Source of the DNA: an uncultured Campylobacter sp.
GTDB lineage: Bacteria; Campylobacterota; Campylobacteria; Campylobacterales; Campylobacteraceae
Direction of reading: 5' to 3'
DNA length: 29,377 nucleotides
Assembly: GCA_937965895.1 (NCBI GenBank)
Contig: CALCKS010000274.1
Span: 1 to 29,377, forward strand
Shown here: positions 8,280-16,148 of the stretch, one piece after another
Layout of the letters: every line of letters starts with the position of its first letter
Position numbering within the stretch: position 1 is the first letter of the stretch
Translations under genes and position numbers: made by a program
The notes under the pieces: generated by a model
Told to the model about the DNA's origin: nothing
Seen by the model: only the letters and a program-made list of their open reading frames with translations
Databases searched by the model: none

Positions 8280-8335
8280 AAGTTAATTTTATTTCACACA
8301 TAGTTAAATTTGACTTAAAAATCTAGGTTTTTAAA

Positions 8336-8419
8336 ATGAAATTTAGATTTCTACTTTGCATCGACGACACGGATGAGCTGGGCGGAGAGGTTTGCCTGCA
8401 GGGTCTTTCTGGAAACTGA
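8336..8419 (+). pseudogene. N-terminal stump resembling TiaS-like proteins
   Basis: A 27-codon open frame begins MKFRFLLCIDDTDELGG and then stops. The CIDDTDELG stretch resembles the N-terminal catalytic motif of TiaS-like (tRNA-Ile2 agmatinylcytidine synthase-related) proteins, which continue with a GTGEIA-type segment. Here the next codons diverge and a TGA follows at 8417-8419. The rest of the gene is absent, because the aldehyde dehydrogenase begins at 8488. I call it a truncated remnant; the family link rests on one short motif. Confidence 0.4.
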
Positions 8420-8451
8420 GCAAATTTAATATACGGTAAAAATTTCTAGTA

Positions 8452-8480
8452 TATAATCATACTTTAAAATTTAGCAAGGA
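8452..8480 (+). promoter_or_regulatory. Promoter and ribosome site for the aldehyde dehydrogenase
   Basis: TATAAT at 8452-8457 follows an AT-rich run. An AAGGA at about 8476-8480 stands seven bases before the GTG start at 8488, which fixes that start. Confidence 0.55.
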
Positions 8481-8487
8481 AAATATC

Positions 8488-9933
8488 GTGAAAGAGTACA
8501 AACTATATATAGACGGCAAGCATGTAAATTCAAGCGCCGGTACTATCGTAGACAGCATAAATCCCGCCGACGGTTCGGTGTTTGCCAAAGTGCACATGGC
8601 CAGCAAAGAGGACATCGAGCTAGCCATCGCAAGCGCGTATAAGGCGCAAAAGCTTTGGGCAAAAACCGCTCCTCGCGAAAAAGAGGCCGTGCTTTTAAGG
8701 GCGGCTGAAATTTTTGAAAGAAGGGCGGATGATATTAGGGATATATTGATGCGCGAAAGCGGCTCGACGATCGCAAAATGCAACTTTGAGATTAGCGTCG
8801 TTAGCGATATATTCCGTGTTGCGGCGGGTGAAGCCAGACGCGTAACCGGTCAAACTTTCGTTTCAAACGACGATGGGGTTTTTTCGTATGCCGTTCGTCG
8901 TCCGCGGGGAGTGATCGCCGGCATTTCGCCGTTTAATGCGCCGATGATACTAAGCAGTAAAAAATTTGCCTTTGCCATAGCCTCAGGCAATAGTTTCGTA
9001 TTAAAACCGTCGTCAAACACGCCCGTTTGCGGTCTAATATTCGGCGAAATCCTACAGGAGGCCGGCTTGCCGGCCGGCGTACTAAATATCGTTCCGTGCT
9101 CAAAAGAGGTGCTTGGCGAAACATTTCAAGAAGATAAGCGTATATCCATGATAACATTTACGGGATCGACCCAGGTCGGTAGGCATATAGCTCAAAGCGC
9201 GGCGAAAAATATGAAAAAATGCACCCTTGAGCTAGGTGGAAAAAGTCCCGTTCTGGTTCTCGAAGATGCGGACATTAACTATGCCGTAAATACCGCGTTT
9301 TTCGGTATCTTTATGCACCAAGGTCAAATTTGTATGGCAGGCTCGCGCATCATAGTGCATGAAAAAATTTATGACGATTTCGTTTCCAAATTTACGGAAA
9401 AAGTTAAAATTTTACAAGTCGGCGATCCGACCGATGCGCACACTATTATCGGGCCGCTTATCGAGCGTAAACAATGCGAATTTATCGATGATTTAATTCT
9501 CGACGCAAAGAAAAAAGGCGCGCGGATACTAACCGGCGGCACGAGCAAAAACAACTTTTATATGCCGACCACCGTTGCAGACGTTACGACTGATATGAAA
9601 ATCTTTTCAACCGAGGCTTTTGGGCCGGTTGCGGCTATTATCAAAGCGCGAGATTTAGATGAGGCCATAGAACTAGCTAATAGTACGGATTATGGACTAA
9701 GCGCGACCGTCATCACTCAAAATGTCGCGGACTATCTGCGCTGCGCCGAGGAAATAGAAACGGGGATGCTACACGTAAACGGCCCTTCATTGCAAGATGA
9801 AGCGCATATTCCCTTCGGCGGAGTAAAAATGAGTGGGCTTGGTCGCGAGGGCGGGCATTTTTCTATCGAGGAGATGACCGAGCTAAAATGGATCACCGTC
9901 GAAGGCATGGGAAATCACAAATATCCGTTTTAA
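8488..9933 (+). CDS. NAD(P)-dependent aldehyde dehydrogenase
   Basis: A 481-residue cytosolic enzyme that oxidises an aldehyde to the acid with NAD+ or NADP+. The length and motifs fit the class of soluble aldehyde dehydrogenases. SPFNAP lies near 146-151, the cofactor region is FTGSTQVGR near 224-232, and the general base E248 is in LELGGKSP. The catalytic cysteine C282 is in GQICMAGSR, and EAFGPVA near 375 is also conserved. Its closest flavour is the benzaldehyde/salicylaldehyde or lactaldehyde type, but the substrate is not determinable here. The GTG start is supported by AAGGA seven bases upstream. It has its own promoter and terminator and no partner genes, and borders the left edge of the tRNA-Asn-associated mobile region. 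Confidence 0.92.
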   Translation: MKEYKLYIDGKHVNSSAGTIVDSINPADGSVFAKVHMASKEDIELAIASAYKAQKLWAKTAPREKEAVLLRAAEIFERRADDIRDILMRESGSTIAKCNFEISVVSDIFRVAAGEARRVTGQTFVSNDDGVFSYAVRRPRGVIAGISPFNAPMILSSKKFAFAIASGNSFVLKPSSNTPVCGLIFGEILQEAGLPAGVLNIVPCSKEVLGETFQEDKRISMITFTGSTQVGRHIAQSAAKNMKKCTLELGGKSPVLVLEDADINYAVNTAFFGIFMHQGQICMAGSRIIVHEKIYDDFVSKFTEKVKILQVGDPTDAHTIIGPLIERKQCEFIDDLILDAKKKGARILTGGTSKNNFYMPTTVADVTTDMKIFSTEAFGPVAAIIKARDLDEAIELANSTDYGLSATVITQNVADYLRCAEEIETGMLHVNGPSLQDEAHIPFGGVKMSGLGREGGHFSIEEMTELKWITVEGMGNHKYPF

Positions 9934-9942
9934 ATTTAACCG

Positions 9943-9977
9943 CTTACAAGCTAAATTTATTTAGTTTAGCTTGTAAG
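9943..9977 (+). terminator. Strong terminator after aldehyde dehydrogenase
   Basis: Perfect 13-bp arms CTTACAAGCTAAA (9943-9955) and TTTAGCTTGTAAG (9965-9977) surround a 9-nt loop and are followed by a T-rich tail (GGCTTTATTATTTT). Confidence 0.8.
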
Positions 9978-10021
9978 GCTTTATTATTTTGGGTCGGTTT
10001 CAATCCGCTTAAATTTAGTAG

Positions 10022-10065
10022 TAGCCAAGAACAACAAAAACTCGCTTAAATTTGACGATATCGCA
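10022..10065 (+). pseudogene. Short fragment of a second tyrosine recombinase
   Basis: About 44 bases match the integrase pseudogene at 10966-11009 (the part encoding AKNNKNSLQFD). Where the larger copy has a TAG stop at 11000-11002, this fragment still reads an Asp codon, so it keeps the ancestral sequence at that spot. It is joined directly to the 3' end of the regulator remnant through the shared bases ATCGCA. Confidence 0.7.
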
Positions 10066-10274
10066 AACGCCATACGAGAATTCATTGCACCGCCCATTTT
10101 AATATAGTGAGGGATATCCTTGTCCTACGATATGCGCAAATCAAGAGTCGACGTGCCAACACTAAGAACTTTAGCCGTTTGTTGTCTATTTAGCACCGCT
10201 TGTCCTTTGTATTGATTGGCTATATGCTCGAGAAGTGTTTTGTACTCTACGTCGTTATATAGTTCATTAAGCAT
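10056..10274 (-). pseudogene. Decayed AlpA-like regulator, second copy
   Basis: On the minus strand this reads MLNELYNDVEYKTLLEHIAN and continues like the intact regulator at 20366-20632 (MLNELYNDVGYKTLLEHISS). The HTH region TAKVLSVGTSTLDLRIS is followed by an in-frame TAG where the intact copy has a Gln codon. The reading frame then continues with DIPHYIKMGGAMNSRMAFAI before running into the integrase fragment. Start and ribosome site (GGAG) are preserved. This is the right-hand gene of a second, collapsed element. Confidence 0.85.
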
Positions 10275-10275
10275 A

Positions 10276-10546
10276 TTATTTTTCTCCTTTTGCTATTTTG
10301 AGTGGTTTTTGGGTAGTTTTTGAAAAATTTTTAATGCCCTATGGTTCTTTAGAATATTTTAGAGTAAAAACTTATTTTCATGTTTTTAAAAATAAGGCAT
10401 CTTAGATTGATTTAGAAAACATGACGAGAAATTGGAATATTAAAAAATTTCGGGAACAAATAGGGAACAAATTTTATAAAACTAAGAAAACTTAAAGCTC
10501 TTGAAATATTGGTAAAATCGGGGTTTTAAATGTTTTTTAGTATAGA
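10276..10546. repeat. Element-end repeat, left copy
   Basis: This stretch is similar over most of its length to 20635-20968, the sequence between the intact regulator and tRNA-Asn. The right copy has an extra insertion near 20660-20700. Shared landmarks are TAGTTTTTGAAAAATTTTTAAT, AGAAATTGGAATATTAAAAA and the doubled GGGAACAAAT. It marks the end of the second, tandem element. No gene is seen in it. Confidence 0.8.
10452..10474. repeat. Paired GGGAACAAAT repeat, likely recombinase arm site (1 of 3)
   Basis: Two GGGAACAAAT units in tandem, 11 bp apart, end in TTT. The block lies 67 bp to the left of the att copy at 10541-10566. The same block recurs at 10683-10705 and 20872-20894. Position and repetition around the core fit arm-type binding sites of a tyrosine recombinase. 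Confidence 0.6.
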
Positions 10547-10566
10547 TGGCTCCGGATGCTGGATTC
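10541..10566. repeat. Attachment-site direct repeat, left copy
   Basis: These 26 bases are identical to 20963-20988. Bases from 10547 (TGGCTCCGGATGCTGG...) are the 3' end of tRNA-Asn up to the T loop. After 10566 the match to the tRNA ends, and element-specific AT-rich sequence leading to the integrase begins. Confidence 0.85.
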
Positions 10567-10682
10567 AAAAATATATAATTCTTAAACGCTCTAAAATACT
10601 ACAAAAAGCCCTATAATACGCTATTTGATAGCTTAAGCATATTCTAAGTTACACTAGAATATCATGCATTTTTACAAATTTT

Positions 10683-10705
10683 GGGAACAAATAGGGAACA
10701 AATTT
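10683..10705. repeat. Paired GGGAACAAAT repeat, likely recombinase arm site (2 of 3)
   Basis: Identical block to 10452-10474, in the same orientation, placed 117 bp to the right of the left att copy and immediately before the integrase ribosome site. In the excised circle it would lie on the opposite side of the core from the block at 20872-20894. Confidence 0.6.
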
Positions 10706-10715
10706 AGGGGGTATT

Positions 10716-11872
10716 ATGGCAGGAAAACTTAAAAATTACAACTCGTCGTTCGGGGTAAATAAATACCCCGGAATTTTCTTTAATAATCTAGCTAGCGGCG
10801 ACGTGGTTTTTTATATGAGAGTTACGCTTGAAGGCAAAAGGCCAACGTAAAAATCGGATCAAAATTCGAAGGCGTAAATATAACCTACGCATATAATAAA
10901 AAGAAAGAATTCGACGCCAAACAAAGAAACGGCGAATTGCCAGATAGCATAACCAAGAAAATAGCCGCCAAGAACAACAAAAACTCGCTTCAATTTGATT
11001 AGATCGCAGATGCCTTTTTTAGTTTTAAACTAGAAAAAGAACCGGGTAATGCTACCAATATAAAAGAGCAAAGGCGAGATTATGAAATTTACCATAAGGA
11101 TAAGTTAGGCAATCTAGCTACGACGCAGATAACGCCCGAGATGATAAACGAGCATCATAAAGATATTTCTCAAATAATCTCACCTAAAACCAAACTAAAG
11201 CTGTCGCAATCTAGAATTAACGCCATCATGGGTATCATTAGGACAATTTTTAACCACGCTATAAAAAATGATCTTATTAATATATTAGCCCATACAAGAT
11301 AGAACTAAAAAAACCGAATAACAAACGAGAGAGATTTTTAGAGCTTATCGAGATAGAACTTTTACGCAAAGAAGTAGCAGCTAAAGGAGATTTTGCCCTA
11401 GGGCTGTTCGCTGAGCTTGCGCTTTGTACGGGAGCTAGGCTGGAGGAAATTTTGAACATTAAGAAAAAGGATTTAGCACTATCTACCAAATCAGTTACTA
11501 TAAGCGATTTTAAAACAAGGAGCACGTATATGGGATTTTTAAGCAAAAGAGCGTTAGAAATGATCAATCAAATTTATACCACCCTATCCCCGAACGACTT
11601 TTTAGTAAATAAAACCCAAAGCCACTATCCAAAACGTCTTACAGCCGCTACTTAATAAGCTTTTTAATCAAAATTTAGACATAAGCGACGCAACCAATAG
11701 AGTAGTTATTCATACGCTTAGACATACATTCGCTTCGCATCTTGCTATAAAAGGCACTCCGATACTAACGATAAAAAAGCTAATGAATCACTCGGATATC
11801 AACCATACCCTAAGATACGCGAAACTAATGCCAGATAGCGGACGAGAGATGGTGGAGATGTTGTATGAGTAG
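10716..11872 (+). pseudogene. Tyrosine recombinase/integrase, multiply disrupted
   Basis: A site-specific recombinase of the phage integrase family that once moved this element. It starts MAGKLKNYNSSFGVNKYPGI after AGGGGG. Read across frames, it has the SAM-like core-binding part and a catalytic domain with the first arginine in CTGARLEEI, the box HTLRHTFASHL, the later histidine in MNHSDI, and tyrosine in TLRYAKLM. There are at least four lesions: a frameshift near 10840, a TAG at 11000-11002, a frameshift near 11280 and one near 11620-11640. Full length would be about 385 residues. The TAG is shown to be a lesion by the second copy at 10022-10065, which has a sense codon there. Confidence 0.88.
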
Positions 11873-11920
11873 GCTTTTATACATATTATGCTATAATGAT
11901 AAAAAGCAAAAAGGATAAAA

Positions 11921-12154
11921 ATGGCTACGCAAGTTTTTCATCTCGAAATTCCAAGCAATAGAATAGACCTTATAGACATGGCAAAGCTAATCTCTCAAAA
12001 AGTGGCCTCTCTTTCCCAGGCAAATACCGATGAGAAAACCTTACAAGCCGATAAAGGACTAAAAAAACTTATGAGTTTTGCAGGCTCTCAAAGCGGAGCT
12101 TTTAAAGATATGACCGTAGAGGACATGAGAAAAAACAAGGCTCTTAGGTCGTGA
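11921..12154 (+). CDS. Putative antitoxin partner of PIN toxin
   Basis: A 77-residue acidic-to-neutral small protein, MATQVFHLEIPSNRIDLIDM at its start, with a C-terminal tail MTVEDMRKNKALRS. Its stop codon overlaps the GTG start of the PIN toxin by four bases, the usual layout of a type II antitoxin-toxin operon. An AAAGGA-like site precedes the ATG. I do not recognise a named DNA-binding fold (no clear AbrB, RHH or Phd signature), so the antitoxin role rests on position, size and coupling. It lies directly after the integrase and would help hold the element in the chromosome. Confidence 0.75.
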   Translation: MATQVFHLEIPSNRIDLIDMAKLISQKVASLSQANTDEKTLQADKGLKKLMSFAGSQSGAFKDMTVEDMRKNKALRS

Positions 12155-12588
12155 AAGTCTTTTTAGACACCAATATAATTATATCCTATCTTGATTCTCA
12201 AAGAGCGGATCATAAAGAAACGGTCGAGCTAATACTAGGTCTTTACGAGACGAATATTTTAATGATTCTTAGCCAGGACATTATGACCAACGTCATATAT
12301 AATTGCATAAATAGAAAAGAAGCCGTAGAATTTTTTCAAACTATTAACTCCGATAGTCATTTTAGGATAGTTGCTTTTAGCAAAGATATGATAGACTTGG
12401 CTTGTAAAAAATATCTTGAAAATAGCAATTTTTCTAAAAAATCGGATTTTGAAGATATATTGCAATATTTTTGCGCCCTAGAAAACGAATGCGAAAGAAT
12501 CTATACAAACGATAAATCAACCTTTCCAAAGCTAGATATCCCTCTTTACGATAGTTCCAAAAAACCGTTTTATCTAGCAAAATCATAG
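12151..12588 (+). CDS. PIN-domain toxin (VapC-like ribonuclease)
   Basis: A 145-residue PIN-domain protein expected to be a Mg2+-dependent endoribonuclease. The first acidic residue is D6 in MKVFLDTNIIISYLD. Later acidic positions are in SDFEDILQYF (D99, D102) and TNDKSTF (D121), matching the PIN pattern. The GTG start overlaps the antitoxin TGA (12151-12154), so translation is coupled. It is about the usual length for VapC-like toxins. The RNA target is unknown. It is one of the few intact genes in the AT-rich part of the element. Confidence 0.85.
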   Translation: MKVFLDTNIIISYLDSQRADHKETVELILGLYETNILMILSQDIMTNVIYNCINRKEAVEFFQTINSDSHFRIVAFSKDMIDLACKKYLENSNFSKKSDFEDILQYFCALENECERIYTNDKSTFPKLDIPLYDSSKKPFYLAKS

Positions 12589-13159
12589 AAACTTAATATT
12601 CTTTGAGCCAAACAGAAAACAATAATATCTTATTTTTTAAATTTGTACTAAAATACCAAATAAAAAAACAAAAGTAAATTTCCCTATAAACCAAAATTTA
12701 CTTTAACTTAATAAAAAATAATAGTTTCTAATTCCATCGTACAGTCTTAGAACTTGATATCATTTATTAAAACATCAAGAATAAACAACCCCCACATAAG
12801 ACAATATGTTAATACTTACTTAGCAAACTCAAAAGAGTTTGCTGTAAGGTCTTGGCAGACGGCCGATATTTTTCTTTGACCGAGCAAAAGAAAAGTATAA
12901 AAACTTAGACGAAACTTTATCGGTCAAAAAATGATTTTTGTTGATAAAAACGTCTAAGTTTTTCGTAGGAAGCTTTTAACGATCATTCGTTAAAAGCTTA
13001 TAAATGCTTCCGATTTGCAAGCATAGGCGGCGTACAATATACGCTTTGGTAAGCACTGCTAATTTGAGCATATTTTTATATGTGGTCATCACTAGAAATA
13101 TTATCTTAACAGGCTTTTGAGCGCCGTTCGCGGCAAATTTGCGGGCAAATCTCGTAAAA
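12589..13159. other. Gene-free stretch rich in inverted repeats
   Basis: No coding gene is supported in this 570-bp gap between the toxin and the AraC regulator. The left part (12589-12780) is AT-rich and featureless. The section 12822-13011 holds at least five inverted repeats. It lies downstream of the toxin and of the convergent AraC gene, so some of them may be terminators. Confidence 0.6.
12822..13011. repeat. Nested and interleaved inverted repeats, possible structured RNA
   Basis: Five dyads are visible. AGCAAACTC/GAGTTTGCT forms a hairpin at 12822-12843 with an AAAA loop. TTTGACCGA (12875-12883) pairs with TCGGTCAAA (12920-12928). AAAAACTTAGACG (12899-12911) pairs with CGTCTAAGTTTTT (12951-12963). 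AAGCTTTTAACGA/TCGTTAAAAGCTT forms a 13-bp hairpin at 12970-12999. GGAAGC (12968-12973) pairs with GCTTCC (13006-13011). The second and third dyads interleave, which is the arrangement of a pseudoknot or of two alternative folds. The last two overlap at their 5' arms, so they also compete. The function is unknown. Confidence 0.5.
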
Positions 13160-14071
13160 TTAATAATAATATTTTCTATTTTTCATCAAATTTTTGGGTG
13201 CCGTGCCGTAATAATCGCAAAAAAGCTTGCTGAAGTGGCTTTGATTTTTAAAGCCCGTCGCAGCCGAAATCTCGGCGATATTTAGCTCCGAGCCTTGCAG
13301 CATCGCCAGCGCTCGCTTCATTCGCTCTTCGCGCAAAAATTCGTAAGGAGTTTGCCCAAACAAACTTTTAAAGCCGACTTTAAGTTTAAATTCGTTCAGC
13401 CGCACCTGTTTTGAGAGCTCTTTTATAGACGGCGGATTTTTGATATCCTTGCTTAAAATTTGCCTGGCTTTTTGTAGCGCGTTTTTGTCCGCTTCGTCTA
13501 GTATAACATGCTTATTTGGGCATTTTAGGCGGCCGAATTCGTTATAAATAAGCTCTAAAATTTTACTTTCTAAAAGCAGTCTTTCAAGCGGCTCGTCGAC
13601 GTTTAACGATAAAATTTGGTTTAATAAAATTTTATTTACGGCGCAGGTGTCGTTTTGCGAGACGAGTTTGTTTGCGCCAAGCTCGATAAGATCGCCGAAA
13701 TTTGCGCTCATAAACGAGTTTTCTAGGAATAAGTTTATTCCCGCGTGCGCGCCGCCGTAAATCTCTTGATCCGAGCTTGGCAGATCGACCGAGCTGATCG
13801 TGGATAGTCCGCTTTTGTATTCGATTTTGCCATTCGCCGAGCTTAGGCTAATGCCTCCTTGTAGGGTGAAATTTATAAAGCAACCCCGCAAAGCGTGAAA
13901 ATCGCCGACTATTTTGGTGTCGTCTTTAGCGTCCATTTTTATCATGCCGAAGGCTATTTCATCGCTTAGCGCGATATTTTTGGCGCGGATTTTGACCCCA
14001 AGATCAGCCAAAACTCCGTCTTCGCTGCTATTAAATTTATCCATAAAAACGTCTGCGGATACCGTGCGCAA
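13160..14071 (-). CDS. AraC-family regulator, PchR/RhrA-like
   Basis: A 303-residue transcription factor. The N-terminal ~195 residues would bind an effector, in the PchR group a ferric siderophore. The C-terminal AraC domain has two helix-turn-helix units: SIKELSKQVRLNEFKLKVGF and NIAEISAATGFKNQSHFSKL, with the linking stretch GQTPYEFLREERMKRAL. It is divergent from the TonB-dependent receptor gene with 113 bp between them, the arrangement of PchR/FptA and RhrA/RhtA. It probably activates the receptor and hydrolase when the ligand is present. The TTG start is supported by AAAGGA at suitable spacing; no better ATG lies upstream. Siderophore-responsive control is inferred from family and neighbours. 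Confidence 0.85.
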   Translation of the reverse strand: MRTVSADVFMDKFNSSEDGVLADLGVKIRAKNIALSDEIAFGMIKMDAKDDTKIVGDFHALRGCFINFTLQGGISLSSANGKIEYKSGLSTISSVDLPSSDQEIYGGAHAGINLFLENSFMSANFGDLIELGANKLVSQNDTCAVNKILLNQILSLNVDEPLERLLLESKILELIYNEFGRLKCPNKHVILDEADKNALQKARQILSKDIKNPPSIKELSKQVRLNEFKLKVGFKSLFGQTPYEFLREERMKRALAMLQGSELNIAEISAATGFKNQSHFSKLFCDYYGTAPKNLMKNRKYYY

Positions 14072-14119
14072 ATTTTTCCTTTAAATATAAAAATAAATCC
14101 GTCATTTGTAAATTTCGGG

Positions 14120-14148
14120 TTGATAATAAATTTCAAAAATATTATACT
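14120..14148 (+). promoter_or_regulatory. Receptor promoter with Fur-box-like half-site
   Basis: TTGATAATAAATTTCAA (14120-14136) contains the TGATAAT half-site typical of Fur boxes, with a poor second half. TATACT at 14143-14148 is a plausible -10. AAGGAG at 14173-14178 precedes the GTG start at 14185. Overlap of a Fur-like site and promoter would give iron repression on top of AraC activation. Confidence 0.45.
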
Positions 14149-14184
14149 ATCCTTAAAGTAAAGAAATTATAAAAGGAGTCTAAA

Positions 14185-16140
14185 GTGAGAAAAATTTTGC
14201 TTTTAAGCGCAGTTGCGGCGCTAGCGATAGCAGCTCCCGCCGTGAGGCTGGACGAGGTCAGCGTATCGGCTCAAAAGATCGATGAAAATGCTAGCGAGGT
14301 GGCGGCTGCGGTGAGCGTGCTGGACGAAAAAGAGTTGCGGCTTAGAGAAGCGAAGGATCTAAACGGGCTTAGGAGCGCATCGTCAAATTTAACATTTTTG
14401 CAAGGCGGAGGCATTTCGCTTTTTATCATGCGCGGCGTTACGAGCGATTACGCATTTGATAGCCCAAACGTCGGGCTTTATCTGGACGGCGTGAGTTATC
14501 TTGGCACTTACGGCAACTACGTATTTTTGGAGGATATCGAGCGTATCGAGATCCTAAAAGGTCCTCAAAGCGCGCTTTACGGCAAAAACGCCTACGCAGG
14601 CGTGATAAATGCGGTCTCCAAAGCTCCTACCAACGAACCGCAAGCAAAGATCGGGCTAAAGCTTGGCGAGGATAGCCTGCGTGGTATTAGTTTTAGCGCA
14701 GGCGGAGCGATAGTAAAGGATAAATTTCTGGCTAGTTTTACCGGTTTTAGCGAAAAGAAAAACGGCTTTATGTATAACGAAAATTTAAACAAAAGCGACG
14801 ACTACAAAGACTCTCTTTACGGCAAAATTTACTTTAGATTTTTACCTACGGACGAGCTTACGGTGGATCTTATTCAAAATTATTACAGGATAGCCAACGG
14901 CGCGCAAAGATCGAATTTGCCTAGCGCAGCCAATAGAACGCGCTACGCCAACGGTATAGAGGGCGAGGAAAACGCCAAAAACTACGAAGCGTCGCTAAAG
15001 GTAGAATATAAATCGGGCGACTATGCGCTCACTTCGCTTACGACTTTCAGGGATTACAAAAACGACAGCAGCTACGACGGCGATCATCGCCCCGCGTCCT
15101 TGTTAGACGTGTATTACAAAGAGGACAGAAAGGATTTTACGCAGGAGTTAAGATTTAGCGCCGATAACGCGTATGGCAAATTCGTCCTAGGCGCTGCGGC
15201 GGGCTCTACGCAAAGAGATGTGCGAAGTAGCGTAAATAGCGTAATGTTCGGCGGTATTCGCTCTCTGCAAAACAATAAAACCAGGAGCAAAAACTACGGC
15301 GTTTTTACGCATAATGAAATTTATCTGCCGCTTGATTTTTCGGTTATTTTGGGAGCTAGATTCGATAAAGATAGGGTCAAATTTCAAAACCGTATGAACG
15401 GCGAAAATTTAAGCGATTCGTATAGCGCGCTATCACCCAAGATCGGACTAAAATACGCTATAAACGACGAGGTTACGGCGTATGCGAGCGTATCTAAGGG
15501 TTATAAGCCGGGCGGTTTTTGGGCTGCGTCGCCTACGTCTAAAAAATGGTACGATAAAGAGACTATGACTAGCTACGAAGTCGGCGTAAAAGGGGCTTGG
15601 GAGCGGTTTGAGCTAGGCGCCGCCGTTTTTCGCGCCGATATCAAAAACAAGCAAGTAGTAAGCGTCATCGTAGCGCCTAATATCACGGTGGCAGAGAACG
15701 CCAGCAAGGCACGCTCCCAAGGCTTTGAACTAGACGGCGCCGTGCTTTTGGCGGACGGATTAAAACTTAGCGCAAATTTGGGCTACGCAAAAAGCGTCTT
15801 TAAAGACTATAAAGACGCACAGGGCGATTATAGCGGTAAATACGTATATTACGCGCCAAGGCTAACTTATGGCGCAGGGCTTTCGTATGAGGCTCCAAGC
15901 GGATTTTACGCGGCGGCATTTTTGCGAGGACAGAGCAAATTTTATACCGATAAGGCCAATGTCGTAGAAAACGAGGGCTACGCGACCGTCGATGCAAAAG
16001 TAGGCTTTAATCACAAAAATATCAACGTTTATATTTACGCTAATAATCTTTTCGACAAAGATCACGACGTAAAATACGCCACGATGCACTACCTGTCCGA
16101 CCCTCGCGAGATCGGCGTAAAATTTGAATATAAATTTTAA
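14185..16140 (+). CDS. TonB-dependent siderophore receptor (FyuA/pesticin-receptor-like)
   Basis: A 651-residue outer-membrane receptor. The signal peptide covers about 1-17. A TonB-box-like LDEVSVSA follows. The plug domain (about 30-150) carries LFIMRGVTSDYAFDSPNVGL, LYLDGVSYLG and the family run IERIEILKGPQSALYGKNAY. The barrel includes SYSALSPKIGLKYAINDEVT and YASVSKGYKPGGF, and ends in a terminal phenylalanine (VKFEYKF). These features are typical of the branch containing FyuA and other receptors for phenolate or mixed siderophores. The GTG start follows AAGGAG by six bases. It is co-directional with the hydrolase, eight bases apart, and divergent from the AraC regulator. Specific ligand unknown. 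Confidence 0.92.
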   Translation: MRKILLLSAVAALAIAAPAVRLDEVSVSAQKIDENASEVAAAVSVLDEKELRLREAKDLNGLRSASSNLTFLQGGGISLFIMRGVTSDYAFDSPNVGLYLDGVSYLGTYGNYVFLEDIERIEILKGPQSALYGKNAYAGVINAVSKAPTNEPQAKIGLKLGEDSLRGISFSAGGAIVKDKFLASFTGFSEKKNGFMYNENLNKSDDYKDSLYGKIYFRFLPTDELTVDLIQNYYRIANGAQRSNLPSAANRTRYANGIEGEENAKNYEASLKVEYKSGDYALTSLTTFRDYKNDSSYDGDHRPASLLDVYYKEDRKDFTQELRFSADNAYGKFVLGAAAGSTQRDVRSSVNSVMFGGIRSLQNNKTRSKNYGVFTHNEIYLPLDFSVILGARFDKDRVKFQNRMNGENLSDSYSALSPKIGLKYAINDEVTAYASVSKGYKPGGFWAASPTSKKWYDKETMTSYEVGVKGAWERFELGAAVFRADIKNKQVVSVIVAPNITVAENASKARSQGFELDGAVLLADGLKLSANLGYAKSVFKDYKDAQGDYSGKYVYYAPRLTYGAGLSYEAPSGFYAAAFLRGQSKFYTDKANVVENEGYATVDAKVGFNHKNINVYIYANNLFDKDHDVKYATMHYLSDPREIGVKFEYKF

Positions 16141-16148
16141 GGAAAAAG

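Noticed and set aside
8198..8335. Fur or NikR site ahead of the metal-chelate receptor
   Set aside because: AT-rich dyads are present but none matches the TGATAAT-type Fur pattern or a convincing nickel-regulator pattern with correct spacing.
12259..12465. 68-codon minus-strand frame inside the PIN toxin
   Set aside because: It is antisense to an intact gene with a clear domain and has no supporting signals.
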